Positions 54,300-63,430 are shown, counted from the first letter of the stretch. The stretch: DNA of 64,000 nucleotides from Streptomyces sp. NBC_01197 (GCF_036010505.1 NZ_CP108569.1:1674001-1738000), one strand, 5' to 3'. The notes: generated by a model from the letters alone, not told the origin. Made by a program: numbers and translations.

Positions 54300-56105
54300 T
54301 CACACCTCGTGCAGAGGGTTGGCGACCGTCCCGTGCACGGCGGCGTGCGGGCGGTTCGGGCGGTCGCGGTAGCCGTCGAGGTGGAGCCGGTTGCGGTTCA
54401 GGCAGAGCCGCTCGATCCGCGGGGTGAGCAGGTCGAACGCCTCGTAGCGCTCCTTGAGCTCGGGGAACCGGGCTTGGTGGTGCAGGATCTCGGCGCGTAC
54501 CAGCCGCCAGAAATCCGCCTCCGGAACTCCTAGTTGATCTTCACAGAGTGGGGCGAGGTACCGGAACACCCCGACGAAGAGGCCGGAGTGGATGAACTGC
54601 GTCAGGAAGGCCGGCTCCTCGGTCAGCAGCACGTCCCGCACGTCGGCGGGCATCGAGTCGTGCTCCGGCAGGGGCTCCGCGCTGATGTTGACGTCGTCGA
54701 CGAAGTCCTTGATCGCGAGCCGCACCGGGACATCGTGGTCGTCGAATACGACAATGGCGTTCTCGCCGTGCGGGGAGAAGACCGTTCCGTAGCGGTAGAG
54801 GAAGCGCAGCAGCGGGGGGAGCAGCGCGGCGAAGAGCCGCTCGAGCCAGGCGGCGGGCGCGAGTCCCGACCGGGCGACGAGCTCCGCGGTGAAGGAGCGG
54901 CCCTGAATGTCGGTGTGGAGCAGGGAGGCGAGCGTACGGGCGCCTTCGCCGGCGGCCAGCTGCACACCGAGCGGTTCGCGCCAGATGGCGCCGAGGAGTT
55001 CCCGGTACTGGTAGGGAACTTCCGGCAGGTGGTCGTACAGAGGATGCTCGACCGCGACGGAAGCGACTTCGCCCAGCAGGATGACGCCGCACTCGTCGCG
55101 CAGGAACGCATCGCTGTCGCGCAGCCCCTGGACCCACGCTGTCACGGCCGGAGCGGCGAGTGTCCGCTCGGTGGGGAGGCCGCGCCAGACCAGGGTGTTG
55201 AGGATCGACAGCGGCAGCTTCACCGTGTGCCGCTCGGGGTGTTCGACGTTGAGGAAGGTCCGGATGGACTGCTGCGGCAGGCGCGGATCGCCATCAGCGT
55301 GGAGCGGGACGATCTGGTGGTGGGCGATGGCCGGTGCGTAGAGCGGCAGGATCACTTCGTCCCACTGCCAGGGGTGCACGGGGAGGTAGAGAAACCCCTC
55401 CGGGTCCAGCCCACGGGCCCTTAACTCGGCGGCGAAGGACTCCCGGACGGCGGTGTCGAGTTCGCGCCGGTAGAGCCGGTCGGGCGTCGATAGGCCGGTG
55501 ACACCCCGGTACTGGGCGAGGTCCGTGCTGACCGCGATCCATGGCAGCCGGGCGGGCCGGCGGGACTCGGGTGTCCAGCGGGCGGCGTCGGCCGCCGAGA
55601 ATCCGATCCGGCCCTTGTTGAGTACGAGCCAGGGGTGGCCGGTCTGATGGCCTTCCAGCCGCGCGTAGTCGAGTTCGGCGAGTTCGGCGGCGAGGAGCGC
55701 GGTGTGATCCATACGGGCATCGGCAGCGAGGGTGGTGGTGAGCTCGCGGACCAGGTGCCCCAGAGTCGCGCCGTCCAGGGCGAGCAGCCTGCGGGCCAGG
55801 AGGAGGAAGCGGAGCGGGTCGCTGAAGGGTTCGCCCTGGAGCGCGATGGTGTCCTGGTCGATGTGCCAGTGCCCGTACGCACCGCGCCGGGCCCGGAAGG
55901 TCAGCGGCAGGTCGTCATCCAGCGTGAGCGTGTGGCGGCCGCCGGTCCGTGCCACCGGCTCGATGATCTCTTCGTAGGCGAAGGCGCCGAGCATCTTGGC
56001 GAGAAGACGGCGAGCCGCACGGTCCCAGTCCTCGGGGTTCAGCTCGGCGGGGGCGAGCAGCGTCGGTTCTGCTTCGGAGTCGAAGCCAGCAGACGGATTC
56101 AGCAC
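54300..56105 (-). CDS. NRPS-independent siderophore (NIS) synthetase, IucA/IucC family, second
   Basis: 601 residues from GTG 56105 (GAGGAG five bases upstream). IucA/IucC motifs: GHQTGHPWLVLNKGRIGFS, YLPVHPWQWDEV, HTVKLPLSILNTLVWRG, and FSPHGENAIVVFDD. The C-terminal FhuF-like part is present. Such enzymes adenylate a citrate or succinate-type carboxylate and join it to an amine. Codon 228 is TTA (55422-55424), the rare leucine codon read by the bldA tRNA, and the only in-frame TTA I found in the window's genes. Last gene of the operon, 243 bases after the acyltransferase gene. Confidence 0.93.
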   Translation of the reverse strand: MLNPSAGFDSEAEPTLLAPAELNPEDWDRAARRLLAKMLGAFAYEEIIEPVARTGGRHTLTLDDDLPLTFRARRGAYGHWHIDQDTIALQGEPFSDPLRFLLLARRLLALDGATLGHLVRELTTTLAADARMDHTALLAAELAELDYARLEGHQTGHPWLVLNKGRIGFSAADAARWTPESRRPARLPWIAVSTDLAQYRGVTGLSTPDRLYRRELDTAVRESFAAELRARGLDPEGFLYLPVHPWQWDEVILPLYAPAIAHHQIVPLHADGDPRLPQQSIRTFLNVEHPERHTVKLPLSILNTLVWRGLPTERTLAAPAVTAWVQGLRDSDAFLRDECGVILLGEVASVAVEHPLYDHLPEVPYQYRELLGAIWREPLGVQLAAGEGARTLASLLHTDIQGRSFTAELVARSGLAPAAWLERLFAALLPPLLRFLYRYGTVFSPHGENAIVVFDDHDVPVRLAIKDFVDDVNISAEPLPEHDSMPADVRDVLLTEEPAFLTQFIHSGLFVGVFRYLAPLCEDQLGVPEADFWRLVRAEILHHQARFPELKERYEAFDLLTPRIERLCLNRNRLHLDGYRDRPNRPHAAVHGTVANPLHEV

Positions 56106-56348
56106 GGGGACTCCTCGGGGTGGAACCGATTCGGGACGGGCGGTGTATCAAAAGCAACAGTTCGTCAGGGCGGGGATGTACAGCACGGGGCGTAAGGGCA
56201 GGGGAGGCACCGACAACGGAGGCACCGGCAGGGGATGCGCCGGTAGGGGACGCACATGAACGGGGGCGCAGAGGTGGGAGGTTCAGGAGTCGGGGGTGTA
56301 CAGGCGGCCTCACAGAGGTGGTCACCACTGTGCGGGGATGGGAGGTGT
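56106..56348. other. Gap inside the siderophore operon with imperfect short repeats
   Basis: 243 bases, long for an operon junction. It contains several imperfect copies of GGCACCGRCA / GRYGCGCCGG-type blocks (about 56196-56255). It may hold a second promoter for the last synthetase or a processing site; no gene seen. Confidence 0.4.
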
Positions 56349-57131
56349 TCACATCAGGTCGCGGTAGGCACGGTCGCGGACCATCAGTGCCGCGCGTTTG
56401 TCGGGAAGGTCCACTTCGGCCGAGTAGCGGAATCCCGCACGGAGGAAGGCCGACACGGAGGGGGTGTTGCGCAGGTCCGGCTCGGCGACGACGCGGGTGC
56501 ACTGGGGTCGGTTGTCCAGTACGAGGTCGGAGACGGCACGCAGCAGGGTGGTACCGGTGCCGTGCCCCCGGTCGGCGACACCGCCGATCAGAAGGTGCAG
56601 ACCGGTGTCGTGGGGGTGTGCCGGATAGTGCCGGGCCAGTGGATCGAGGTCGGCGCGGTACATCTCCCAGTAGCTCATGGGGGTGCCCTGGAGCACTCCG
56701 AGGCAGGGGATACTCCGGCCGTCGCCGCCCAGTTGGGGGCGCAGATGAGCGCGTGTGACGGATTCGGGGCCCGAGAGCTCCCAGAAGGCGGCGACGGCTG
56801 GGTCGTTCATCCAGTGGCTGACGAGGGAGAGGTCGCGTTCGATGTCCACGGGTACGAGTTGGAAGACACCGGCCGGGGTGGCGACCGGCTGCCAGGTGCT
56901 GGGGCTGTCCAGCAGGTCGCCACCGGCGGAGCCGGGAGAGGCGGGCCACCGAGCGTGTGCCAGGTCTCCGGTGTGCAGCAGTGACAGCAGGTCCTCGGAC
57001 AACCGCAGGTCCAGGGTGTCCTCGGACTCCTCGTCGGTCCGTGGGACAGGTCCTGTCCCGCCATGGGCGCTCGCATCCGTGGAGGGCACAGCCACTCTCC
57101 TCATACTCTGCTCAGCTATCGGTCGGGTCAT
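56349..57131 (-). CDS. GNAT acyltransferase, siderophore type (RhbD/AlcB/IucB-like)
   Basis: 260 residues. Its ATG overlaps the preceding synthetase stop (ATGA). After an about 85-residue Ser/Asp-rich start, the AlcB-like domain reads FQLVPVDIERDLSLVSHWMNDPAVAAFWELSG, a signature of siderophore N-acyltransferases. It ends with GNAT acetyl-CoA motifs (GVADRGHGTGTTLLRAVSD, RVVAEPDLRNTPSVSAFLRAGF). Relatives acylate an N-hydroxylated diamine. Here no monooxygenase is encoded alongside, so the true acceptor is unclear. Confidence 0.9.
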   Translation of the reverse strand: MTRPIAEQSMRRVAVPSTDASAHGGTGPVPRTDEESEDTLDLRLSEDLLSLLHTGDLAHARWPASPGSAGGDLLDSPSTWQPVATPAGVFQLVPVDIERDLSLVSHWMNDPAVAAFWELSGPESVTRAHLRPQLGGDGRSIPCLGVLQGTPMSYWEMYRADLDPLARHYPAHPHDTGLHLLIGGVADRGHGTGTTLLRAVSDLVLDNRPQCTRVVAEPDLRNTPSVSAFLRAGFRYSAEVDLPDKRAALMVRDRAYRDLM

Positions 57132-59086
57132 GCCTCAGTGGAGTGAAGGGGGTTGGTAAGACGGACGTAGACGGACTGGGTGTCGACCGGGCCGACGAGC
57201 TCGTCGAGGCCGTGGAGTCGGGTCAGGAGGTTGGCCTTGGTACGCAGGACGGGGGTGTCGAGGAGTTGAGCAGGCAAAGGGGAGCCGAGGGCGGTGGCTC
57301 GGGTGAGGAACTGCCGGAAGGCGGCGAGCAGCAGCCGTTCGTCGGCAAGTCGCTGGGCGCCGAAGGCGCCGATCAGTCCGAAGACATTGTTGATGGCGAG
57401 GTAGTAGGCGAAGCGTTCATCGGTGACGTCGTCTGCGACGAAGGTGTCGCTGACGGCTCCGACCCCGGGGAGTCGCTTCTCCAGTGCGGCACGGTGGGAC
57501 TCCCGGAAGTAGTAGCCCTGGTTGTCTCGGTATCGGCCGCCGATTGGCCAGCCGCCCGGGCCGAGGATGACGATGGTGTTCTGCTGATGCGCTTCGAGGG
57601 CGATGCCCGCGGTGCCGTCCAACCACAGCACCGGGCGTACGACATGGTCGAGATAGCGCAGGAACCACTCGGTGGCGACAGCTCCGGTGGGCCGCCCGGT
57701 CCTGGCCGCGAGTGCGGTCACGATGTCGGCGAGACGCGAACGCATGGCACCGCCGCCGGGGCGTGGGCGGATCGCGGTGAGCCCGGCGACGCAGACGGCG
57801 TCGTCGGCGGCACTGAACGGATTGTGGCGGAGGACGACGTCGAAGCCCGGAAGCGGTTCACCGGCAGGCGTGTTCACGGCCAGCCAGGCCGGATCACGGA
57901 CGATGTCGAAGCCGGGGTGGGCTGCTTGCCATGCACCGCCGAGGCCGCTCCGCAGGACCCGGTGGACCTCCACGCCGCGGTGGAGTTCCTTGCGGAGGTT
58001 CTCCCGGCGGGAGTTGGTGATGCGGAGCCCGAGGGACAGCTTGAGCATCGCTGCGCCGCCCGGCCGGTGGACGGTGCGTACGGAGGAGGTGGGATACCAG
58101 GGGTCGCCGTGCGGACCGAGGTCGTGCAGCAGCCCCGCCTCGAGAAGGGCGGCCACCGCGGGGCGGTGGGCCAGGTCCCGGGCCTGCCAGGGATGGACCG
58201 GCAGAAGGGCTGTGTTGTCGGGGTGCTTGACGGCACCCGCGAAGCGGGCGGTGAGCTGGTCGGCGGGCAGCGTGCGTCCCTTCTCCGTCCACGCCGAGTC
58301 CTGCGCGAGTACGGAGCGGTCGACGGCCATCCAGTGCAGAGCGAACTCGCCACGCAACTCCGGCGAGTACAGCCGGAGTTCGGCGGCCGAGAGACTCTCG
58401 CGGCTCTTCGGTGTGGGGTGCAGCGGGTGACCGAGCAGGAGGGACTGTTCTGCGGTCAGGAAGGGATCCGCCCCACCGGTCGGCTCCGGCCTGCGACGGC
58501 GCTCCGTGATGAAGGCGGCGGTCCGGTGTACCGAATCGGCGACCCTGCCGACCAGCTCGGTGCTGTCGCTCTGACCCGCCTCCCTGCCGAGGAGGGCGGC
58601 GACGGTGACGGCGTCGGCGCGGGGCGCGCCGATCGATCCGCCTTCGAGCACCGGTTTGCCGAACCTGTGCAGGCCGGTGGCCGACCAGTACAGGACGGGG
58701 ACGAGCAGCGCGATACCGCTGGCGTTCAGAGGGATGCGCAGTGTGGGCCCGTTGGGCGCGGACAGGTCGGTCTCCCGGACCCAGCAGCGCAGCAAGTTCT
58801 CGACGGCCGCAGCCTCGGCGGCCGTGTGAGGTTCCGGTGCGTCGATGGGGTCTTCGAAGAGGCCGGGTACCGGACGCCCCCCGGGGGTACGGTCCGCCGT
58901 CATCTGGCGCGGCACCATCTCGGGGCCGGCCGAGAGCGAACCGCTCGATACCGGGCCGACGGTGAGGGAATCGGCCCGCAGCTGCTGGGCCGGGAGCGAG
59001 TGGGCCGGGAGCGGACCTGCGGTACGGCTGCTGGGGGCGGCGGAGTCACCGGTCTCGGGGACATCGGGGTCAGGCATGGGGTTCAC
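57128..59086 (-). CDS. NRPS-independent siderophore (NIS) synthetase, IucA/IucC family, first
   Basis: 652 residues from GTG 59086, chosen because AAGGAAG lies seven bases upstream; an ATG at 59077 is nearby, and the frame upstream overlaps the aminotransferase. The first about 85 residues are Pro/Ser-rich and not part of the family. Motifs: LLLGHPLHPTPKSR (carboxylate site), LLPVHPWQARDL, MLKLSLGLRITNSRREN, and ALEAHQQNTIVIL. The ATP-grasp-like NIS core looks complete. Together with the second synthetase it should couple two amine units to citrate, as RhbC and RhbF do. Confidence 0.92.
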   Translation of the reverse strand: MNPMPDPDVPETGDSAAPSSRTAGPLPAHSLPAQQLRADSLTVGPVSSGSLSAGPEMVPRQMTADRTPGGRPVPGLFEDPIDAPEPHTAAEAAAVENLLRCWVRETDLSAPNGPTLRIPLNASGIALLVPVLYWSATGLHRFGKPVLEGGSIGAPRADAVTVAALLGREAGQSDSTELVGRVADSVHRTAAFITERRRRPEPTGGADPFLTAEQSLLLGHPLHPTPKSRESLSAAELRLYSPELRGEFALHWMAVDRSVLAQDSAWTEKGRTLPADQLTARFAGAVKHPDNTALLPVHPWQARDLAHRPAVAALLEAGLLHDLGPHGDPWYPTSSVRTVHRPGGAAMLKLSLGLRITNSRRENLRKELHRGVEVHRVLRSGLGGAWQAAHPGFDIVRDPAWLAVNTPAGEPLPGFDVVLRHNPFSAADDAVCVAGLTAIRPRPGGGAMRSRLADIVTALAARTGRPTGAVATEWFLRYLDHVVRPVLWLDGTAGIALEAHQQNTIVILGPGGWPIGGRYRDNQGYYFRESHRAALEKRLPGVGAVSDTFVADDVTDERFAYYLAINNVFGLIGAFGAQRLADERLLLAAFRQFLTRATALGSPLPAQLLDTPVLRTKANLLTRLHGLDELVGPVDTQSVYVRLTNPLHSTEA

Positions 59087-59132
59087 GGGGGTGCTTCCTT
59101 GCGCGGCCGGCGGGATTGGTGGGGAGGTGGCT

Positions 59133-60548
59133 TCAGTGCGGGCGCCGGGTCTCATGACGGCTGTGGACGGCACGTTCGGCAGCGGACAGGGCGTCGACCA
59201 GCCGGTCCAGAACCGCCTCCGCCTGTTCGTCGGTGAGGGTGAGGGGAGGCAGCAGACGCACGACGCTCGCGTGGCGGCCGCCGAGTCCGACGATGAGCCC
59301 CCTGGCCAGACACTCCCGCTGTACGGCGGCCGCGAGCCGGGGATCCGCCGGCGAGGGACCGACGGCACCCGTCTCCCGGCTATCCGGAGCAACTGCGGCT
59401 TGGGTGGCGTCGGCGGCTTCCGGGTCGACGAGTTCCAGGCCGATCATCAGGCCCCGGCCTCGTACGTCGCCGATGGCCGGGTGGTCGGCGGCCAGGCCCC
59501 GCAGCCTGCCGATCACGCGTGCGCCCAGGTCGGCCGCCCTCTCGGCGAGCCGGTTCTCACGGACATGCGCGAGGGTGGCAGCGCCCGCGGCCATGGCGAG
59601 CTGATTGCCGCGGAAGGTACCCATGTGAGCTCCGGGCTCCCAGCAGTCCAGATCCGACCGGTAGACGATGACAGCGAGCGGGAGGGAACCCCCAATGGCC
59701 TTGGACATCACCATCACGTCGGGAACGATCCGGCTGTGCTCGACCGCCCAGAAGGCACCGGTGCGGCCGACGCCGGACTGCACCTCGTCCGCGATGAGCG
59801 GAATGGACCGGTCGGCGGTGATCTTCCGCATACGGCGCATCCAGCTGTCCGGTCCGGGGATCACCCCGCCCTCGCCCTGCACCGGTTCGAGGATCATCGC
59901 GGCCGGGAGAGCCACCCCGCTCCTGGGGTCGTCGAGAAGGGACTCGGTCCAGTTGCCGGACAGCTCCCGGCCCCGGGCGCCGCCGACCCCGAACGGGCAG
60001 CGGTAGTCCTGCGGATACGGCAGCCGCGTCACCCGTACGTCGGGAGCGCCGCCGGACAGTGCCAGCGCCCCGGCCGTCATGCCGTGGCAGGCGCCGGTGA
60101 ACGCGAGGATTCCGCTGCGGCCGGTGGCGGTGCGGACGAGTTTGAGGGCTGCTTCGACCGCGTCCGTACCAGCAGGACCGCAGAACTGCACCCGTGCCTG
60201 GTCCGCGAATCCGGGCGGCAGGGTCTCGAACAGCTCGGTGACGAACGCGTCCTTGACCGATGTGGCGAGATCCAGGACCTGCAGGGGGGCTCCCGAATCG
60301 ATCGCCTTCCTGATCGCCTCGAGGACCACCGGGTGGTTGTGTCCGAGCGCCAGAGTCCCCGCCCCCGACAGGCAGTCGAGATACCGCCGTCCGTCCGCAC
60401 CCTCGATGGTCAGCCCGCGTGCGCGTACCGGCACGATCGGCAGCGACCGCGCGTAGGTACGGGCTGCGGATTCACGCATCGACTGGCGGCGCAGGATCCC
60501 CTCGTGCGCTGTCGTCGCCGCCGACGGTGCGGTTTCGGTCACGGCCAC
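59133..60548 (-). CDS. Diaminobutyrate-2-oxoglutarate aminotransferase-like enzyme (RhbA/Dat type)
   Basis: 471 residues from GTG 60548, chosen because GGGAGG lies about ten bases upstream; the family starts soon after (ILRRQSMRESAARTYARSLP). Class III aminotransferase: GPAGTDAVEAALKL, MILEPVQGEGGVIP, LIADEVQSGVGRTG, and the PLP lysine in VMVMSKAIGGSLPLAV. It should turn aspartate semialdehyde into L-2,4-diaminobutyrate, as in rhizobactin- and acinetobactin-type pathways. First gene of the siderophore operon. No ectoine genes nearby. Confidence 0.9.
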   Translation of the reverse strand: MAVTETAPSAATTAHEGILRRQSMRESAARTYARSLPIVPVRARGLTIEGADGRRYLDCLSGAGTLALGHNHPVVLEAIRKAIDSGAPLQVLDLATSVKDAFVTELFETLPPGFADQARVQFCGPAGTDAVEAALKLVRTATGRSGILAFTGACHGMTAGALALSGGAPDVRVTRLPYPQDYRCPFGVGGARGRELSGNWTESLLDDPRSGVALPAAMILEPVQGEGGVIPGPDSWMRRMRKITADRSIPLIADEVQSGVGRTGAFWAVEHSRIVPDVMVMSKAIGGSLPLAVIVYRSDLDCWEPGAHMGTFRGNQLAMAAGAATLAHVRENRLAERAADLGARVIGRLRGLAADHPAIGDVRGRGLMIGLELVDPEAADATQAAVAPDSRETGAVGPSPADPRLAAAVQRECLARGLIVGLGGRHASVVRLLPPLTLTDEQAEAVLDRLVDALSAAERAVHSRHETRRPH

Positions 60549-60719
60549 TGCTGTTGGTCCTCCCGCTGTACGGATCGGCCGCCGCGCCCCTCGTCCCACG
60601 ACCGTCGCCACCGGCGCTGAACGCAGCCCAAGGGCCCCCATCCGTACCAACGACGAAGTCCCCCCGGGAGCACGGGTAAGTCGGAAGATCCTTGCGGGGT
60701 CGGAACCACGGCCCTGCGT

Positions 60720-60746
60720 TATGCCGTCCACATCGGCACCGGCATA
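60720..60746. promoter_or_regulatory. Inverted repeat in the siderophore/protease divergent region
   Basis: TATGCCG-13-CGGCATA, perfect arms, with an inner TGCCG-7-CGGCA. It lies between the aminotransferase start (60548) and the lipoprotein start (60846) in a 297-base region. I saw no actinobacterial iron box (TTAGGTTAGGCT-like). The repeat is the only candidate operator. Confidence 0.4.
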
Positions 60747-60845
60747 GTGGGGCCCGCACTTTGGTTCCGGTCAGTTCCACGTTTCCGCAGTTCCGCACCA
60801 CAGTGCCGAAATCCGTTGTTCCGGAGTCCCAGGGGGAATCACCAC

Positions 60846-62066
60846 ATGCGACCGCTACGCCCGACTTCCACCGAACGCCACGGGAGGCGCGCGTCCCGGC
60901 GAACGCTCCCCGTCATGGCCGCTGTTGGCCTCACGGCGGCACTCGCCCTCACCGCGACCGCCTGCGGTCCCGGCGACGACAACGCCAGTGACAAGCCGGC
61001 CGCCACCACCTCGTCGTCCTCCGACGGCAAGGTCGTCATACCGGACAACGTCAGGGGCGCGCTGAAGAAGCACGGCATCGACCTGGACAAGTGGAAGCAC
61101 GGCGCGTGGAAGAACTGGAGCAAGGACAAGTGGCTGCGTGAGGCGCAGGACTTCGTCAACCCGGTCATCTCCGGGCTCTGGGACCCGTCCAGGATGCGGC
61201 ACGCGACCAAGCCCCCGGAGAAGCCGGTCGACAACGACATCTCCGGTGACAAGGGGGTGACCGACCCGACTCCGGCGCCGGTGACCGCGCAGGGCGTCAA
61301 CGCCCCGTACCACCAGAGCATTCCAGAGGCGGGCAAGGTCTTCTTCGACAGTCCTGAAGGGTCGATGGTCTGCTCGGCGACGGTCGTCGAGGACCCCGCA
61401 CACCCCGGGAAGTCCAACCTGGTATGGACCGCGGGCCACTGTGTGCATGCCGGAAAGAAGGGCGGCTGGTACCGGAACATCGCCTTTGTCCCCTCGTACA
61501 ACAACAGCGGGATGTCCGTCGCCCAGTTGCAGAACGCCAAGAAGGACGAGGTCGCTCCGTACGGCGTCTTCTGGGCGGACTGGGCCCAGACTTCCGAGCA
61601 GTGGATCAACGACGGCGGCCCCACCGGCGGGCAGGGCGCCCCGTACGACTTCGCGGTCCTGCACGTCACTCCTGAGAAGGGCAGCACCAAGTCCCTGGAG
61701 GAGACGGTCGGAGGCGCGCTTCCGGTGAACTTCAACGCGCCCGCGGTGCCGGAGATCCCGAGCCTGACGGCGACGGGCTACCCCGCGGCGCCCCCGTTCG
61801 ACGGCCAGAAGCTGTTCCAGTGCTCCGACCGTCCGGGCCGTCTCTCGCTCTCCGCGGCCGACCCGACGATGTACCGCGTCGGCTGCACCATGACCGGCGG
61901 ATCCTCCGGCGGCGGCTGGATAGCCAAGGGCGCCGACGGCAAGCCCGCGCTCGTGTCGAACACCTCCATCGGCCCGGTGACCGCAGGCTGGCTGGCCGGT
62001 CCGCGCCTCGGCAAGGTGGCCAAGGGCGTATACGACTCGGTCAGCAAGAAGTACGCGGGCCAGTAG
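60846..62066 (+). CDS. Secreted serine-protease-like lipoprotein, copy 1
   Basis: 406 residues from ATG 60846 (GGGGGA nine bases upstream). Twin-arginine-like basic start, hydrophobic core and lipobox LTATAC with Cys40. A charged spacer containing a W-K-rich segment (KWKHGAWKNWSKDKWLREAQD) precedes a trypsin-like domain: His in LVWTAGHCVHAG, Asp in PYDFAVLHV and Ser in MTGGSSGGGW. The family is extracellular S1-like, but the GGSSGGG active-site loop differs from GDSGGP, as in the V8/glutamyl group. Its near-twin follows 76 bases later. Substrate unknown. Confidence 0.88.
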   Translation: MRPLRPTSTERHGRRASRRTLPVMAAVGLTAALALTATACGPGDDNASDKPAATTSSSSDGKVVIPDNVRGALKKHGIDLDKWKHGAWKNWSKDKWLREAQDFVNPVISGLWDPSRMRHATKPPEKPVDNDISGDKGVTDPTPAPVTAQGVNAPYHQSIPEAGKVFFDSPEGSMVCSATVVEDPAHPGKSNLVWTAGHCVHAGKKGGWYRNIAFVPSYNNSGMSVAQLQNAKKDEVAPYGVFWADWAQTSEQWINDGGPTGGQGAPYDFAVLHVTPEKGSTKSLEETVGGALPVNFNAPAVPEIPSLTATGYPAAPPFDGQKLFQCSDRPGRLSLSAADPTMYRVGCTMTGGSSGGGWIAKGADGKPALVSNTSIGPVTAGWLAGPRLGKVAKGVYDSVSKKYAGQ

Positions 62067-62142
62067 GCGCAGTTCCTGCCCCTCAAAGAGCTGTCCCGCG
62101 GACAGCGCCAACGATCATGCTCCATTCAGGGGGAACAGTTCC

Positions 62143-63312
62143 ATGCGATCCATCCGTCCGATACTGACCGCCACCGGAGTGGCCGCTGCCCTGGCGCTGA
62201 CGGCCACCGCGTGTGGCGGCGGTGACGACAAGGCTGCCGCTCCGGCCGCCGACAAGTCCACGGTATCCGCGGCGTCCGGCGCCGACGCGGCGGCCGGTGT
62301 GTCCGACGCCCTCAAGCGCCACGGTGTCGACCTGGCGAAGTGGAAGAGCGGCCAGTGGAAGAACTGGGACAAGGACAAGTGGCTCCGTGATGCCAAGGAC
62401 TTCGCCAATCCGGTGATCAAGGGGCTGTGGAAGCCCGACCGGATGAAGACGGCCAGGGATCCGCAGAAGACCATGGCTTACGGCGACAGTTCGGGCGGCC
62501 AGAACGTGACCGACCCGGAGCTCGCTCCGGTGAAGGCCCAGGAGGAGAAGCACCCGTACCACCGGTACGCGGCGCCTGTCGGGAAAGTCTTCTTCGACTC
62601 CCCCGAGGGCTCCATGGTCTGCTCGGGCACGGTCGTCAAGGACCCGAAGCACCCGGGCAAGTCCAATCTGGTGTGGACCGCGGGCCACTGCGTCCACGCG
62701 GGCGGCAAGGGCGGCTGGTACCGGAACATCATGTTCGTGCCGTCGTACAACGACCAGGGCAAGTCGATCGCCCAGCTGCGGAACGCACCGTCGCAGGAAG
62801 TCGCCCCGTACGGCAAATACTGGGCCGACTGGGCCATGACGTCCAACGCGTGGATCAAGGACGGTGGCCCCACCGGCGGGCAGGGCGCCCCATACGACTA
62901 CGCCCTGCTCCATGTGAAGCCGGAGAACGGGGGCAAGTCCCTCGAAGAGACCGTCGGCAACGCGCTGACCGTCGACTTCAACGCTCCCGCTGCCAAGAGT
63001 ATCTCCGCGATGGGCGCCTGGGGTTACCCGGCCGCCCCGCCGTTCAACGGTCAGCTGATGAACAAGTGCGTCGACCGGCCGGGACAACTGTCCGTCAGTC
63101 CCGGCACGCCGGCGATGTGGCGCATCGGCTGCACCATGACCGGTGGTTCGTCCGGTGGCGGCTGGTTCATCGCGGGCCCGGACGGCAAGTCGGAGCTGGT
63201 CTCCAACACCTCGATCGGCCCGGTCACCTCGGGCTGGCTGGCGGGGCCTCAGCTCGGCCAGGGTGCGCAGCAGCTCTACCAGGCGATGAGCGACCGGTAC
63301 GCGAACCAGTAG
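62143..63312 (+). CDS. Secreted serine-protease-like lipoprotein, copy 2
   Basis: 389 residues, a close paralogue of the preceding gene (same KWLRDAKDFANPVIKGLW segment, VWTAGHCVHAGGKGGWYRNI, PYDYALLHVKP, MTGGSSGGGWF). Signal peptide with lipobox Cys24 in ALTATAC. The spacer after the cysteine differs most, while the catalytic half is strongly conserved, pointing to tandem duplication with divergence of the anchor region. Followed by a 24-base-pair hairpin that ends the transcript. Confidence 0.88.
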   Translation: MRSIRPILTATGVAAALALTATACGGGDDKAAAPAADKSTVSAASGADAAAGVSDALKRHGVDLAKWKSGQWKNWDKDKWLRDAKDFANPVIKGLWKPDRMKTARDPQKTMAYGDSSGGQNVTDPELAPVKAQEEKHPYHRYAAPVGKVFFDSPEGSMVCSGTVVKDPKHPGKSNLVWTAGHCVHAGGKGGWYRNIMFVPSYNDQGKSIAQLRNAPSQEVAPYGKYWADWAMTSNAWIKDGGPTGGQGAPYDYALLHVKPENGGKSLEETVGNALTVDFNAPAAKSISAMGAWGYPAAPPFNGQLMNKCVDRPGQLSVSPGTPAMWRIGCTMTGGSSGGGWFIAGPDGKSELVSNTSIGPVTSGWLAGPQLGQGAQQLYQAMSDRYANQ

Positions 63313-63338
63313 TAAGGCAGGCTGGTTTGGTTTCACCG

Positions 63339-63392
63339 GCAACGGCCGAGGCCGGTCCTCTCAGTGGAGAGAGGACCGGCCTCGGCCGTTGC
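63339..63392. terminator. Very long perfect hairpin terminator
   Basis: 24-base-pair perfect stem (63339-63362 and 63369-63392) with a 6-base loop AGTGGA, between the convergent protease-like gene and hflX. It serves both directions. Confidence 0.85.
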
Positions 63393-63430
63393 ACCGGAAG
63401 CACCTCCCGGTGGCTGTCGTGCTGTCGGCG

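Noticed and set aside
60549..60845. Iron box for the siderophore operon
   Set aside because: No TTAGGTTAGGCT-like palindrome could be found by eye on either strand; a weak site cannot be excluded.
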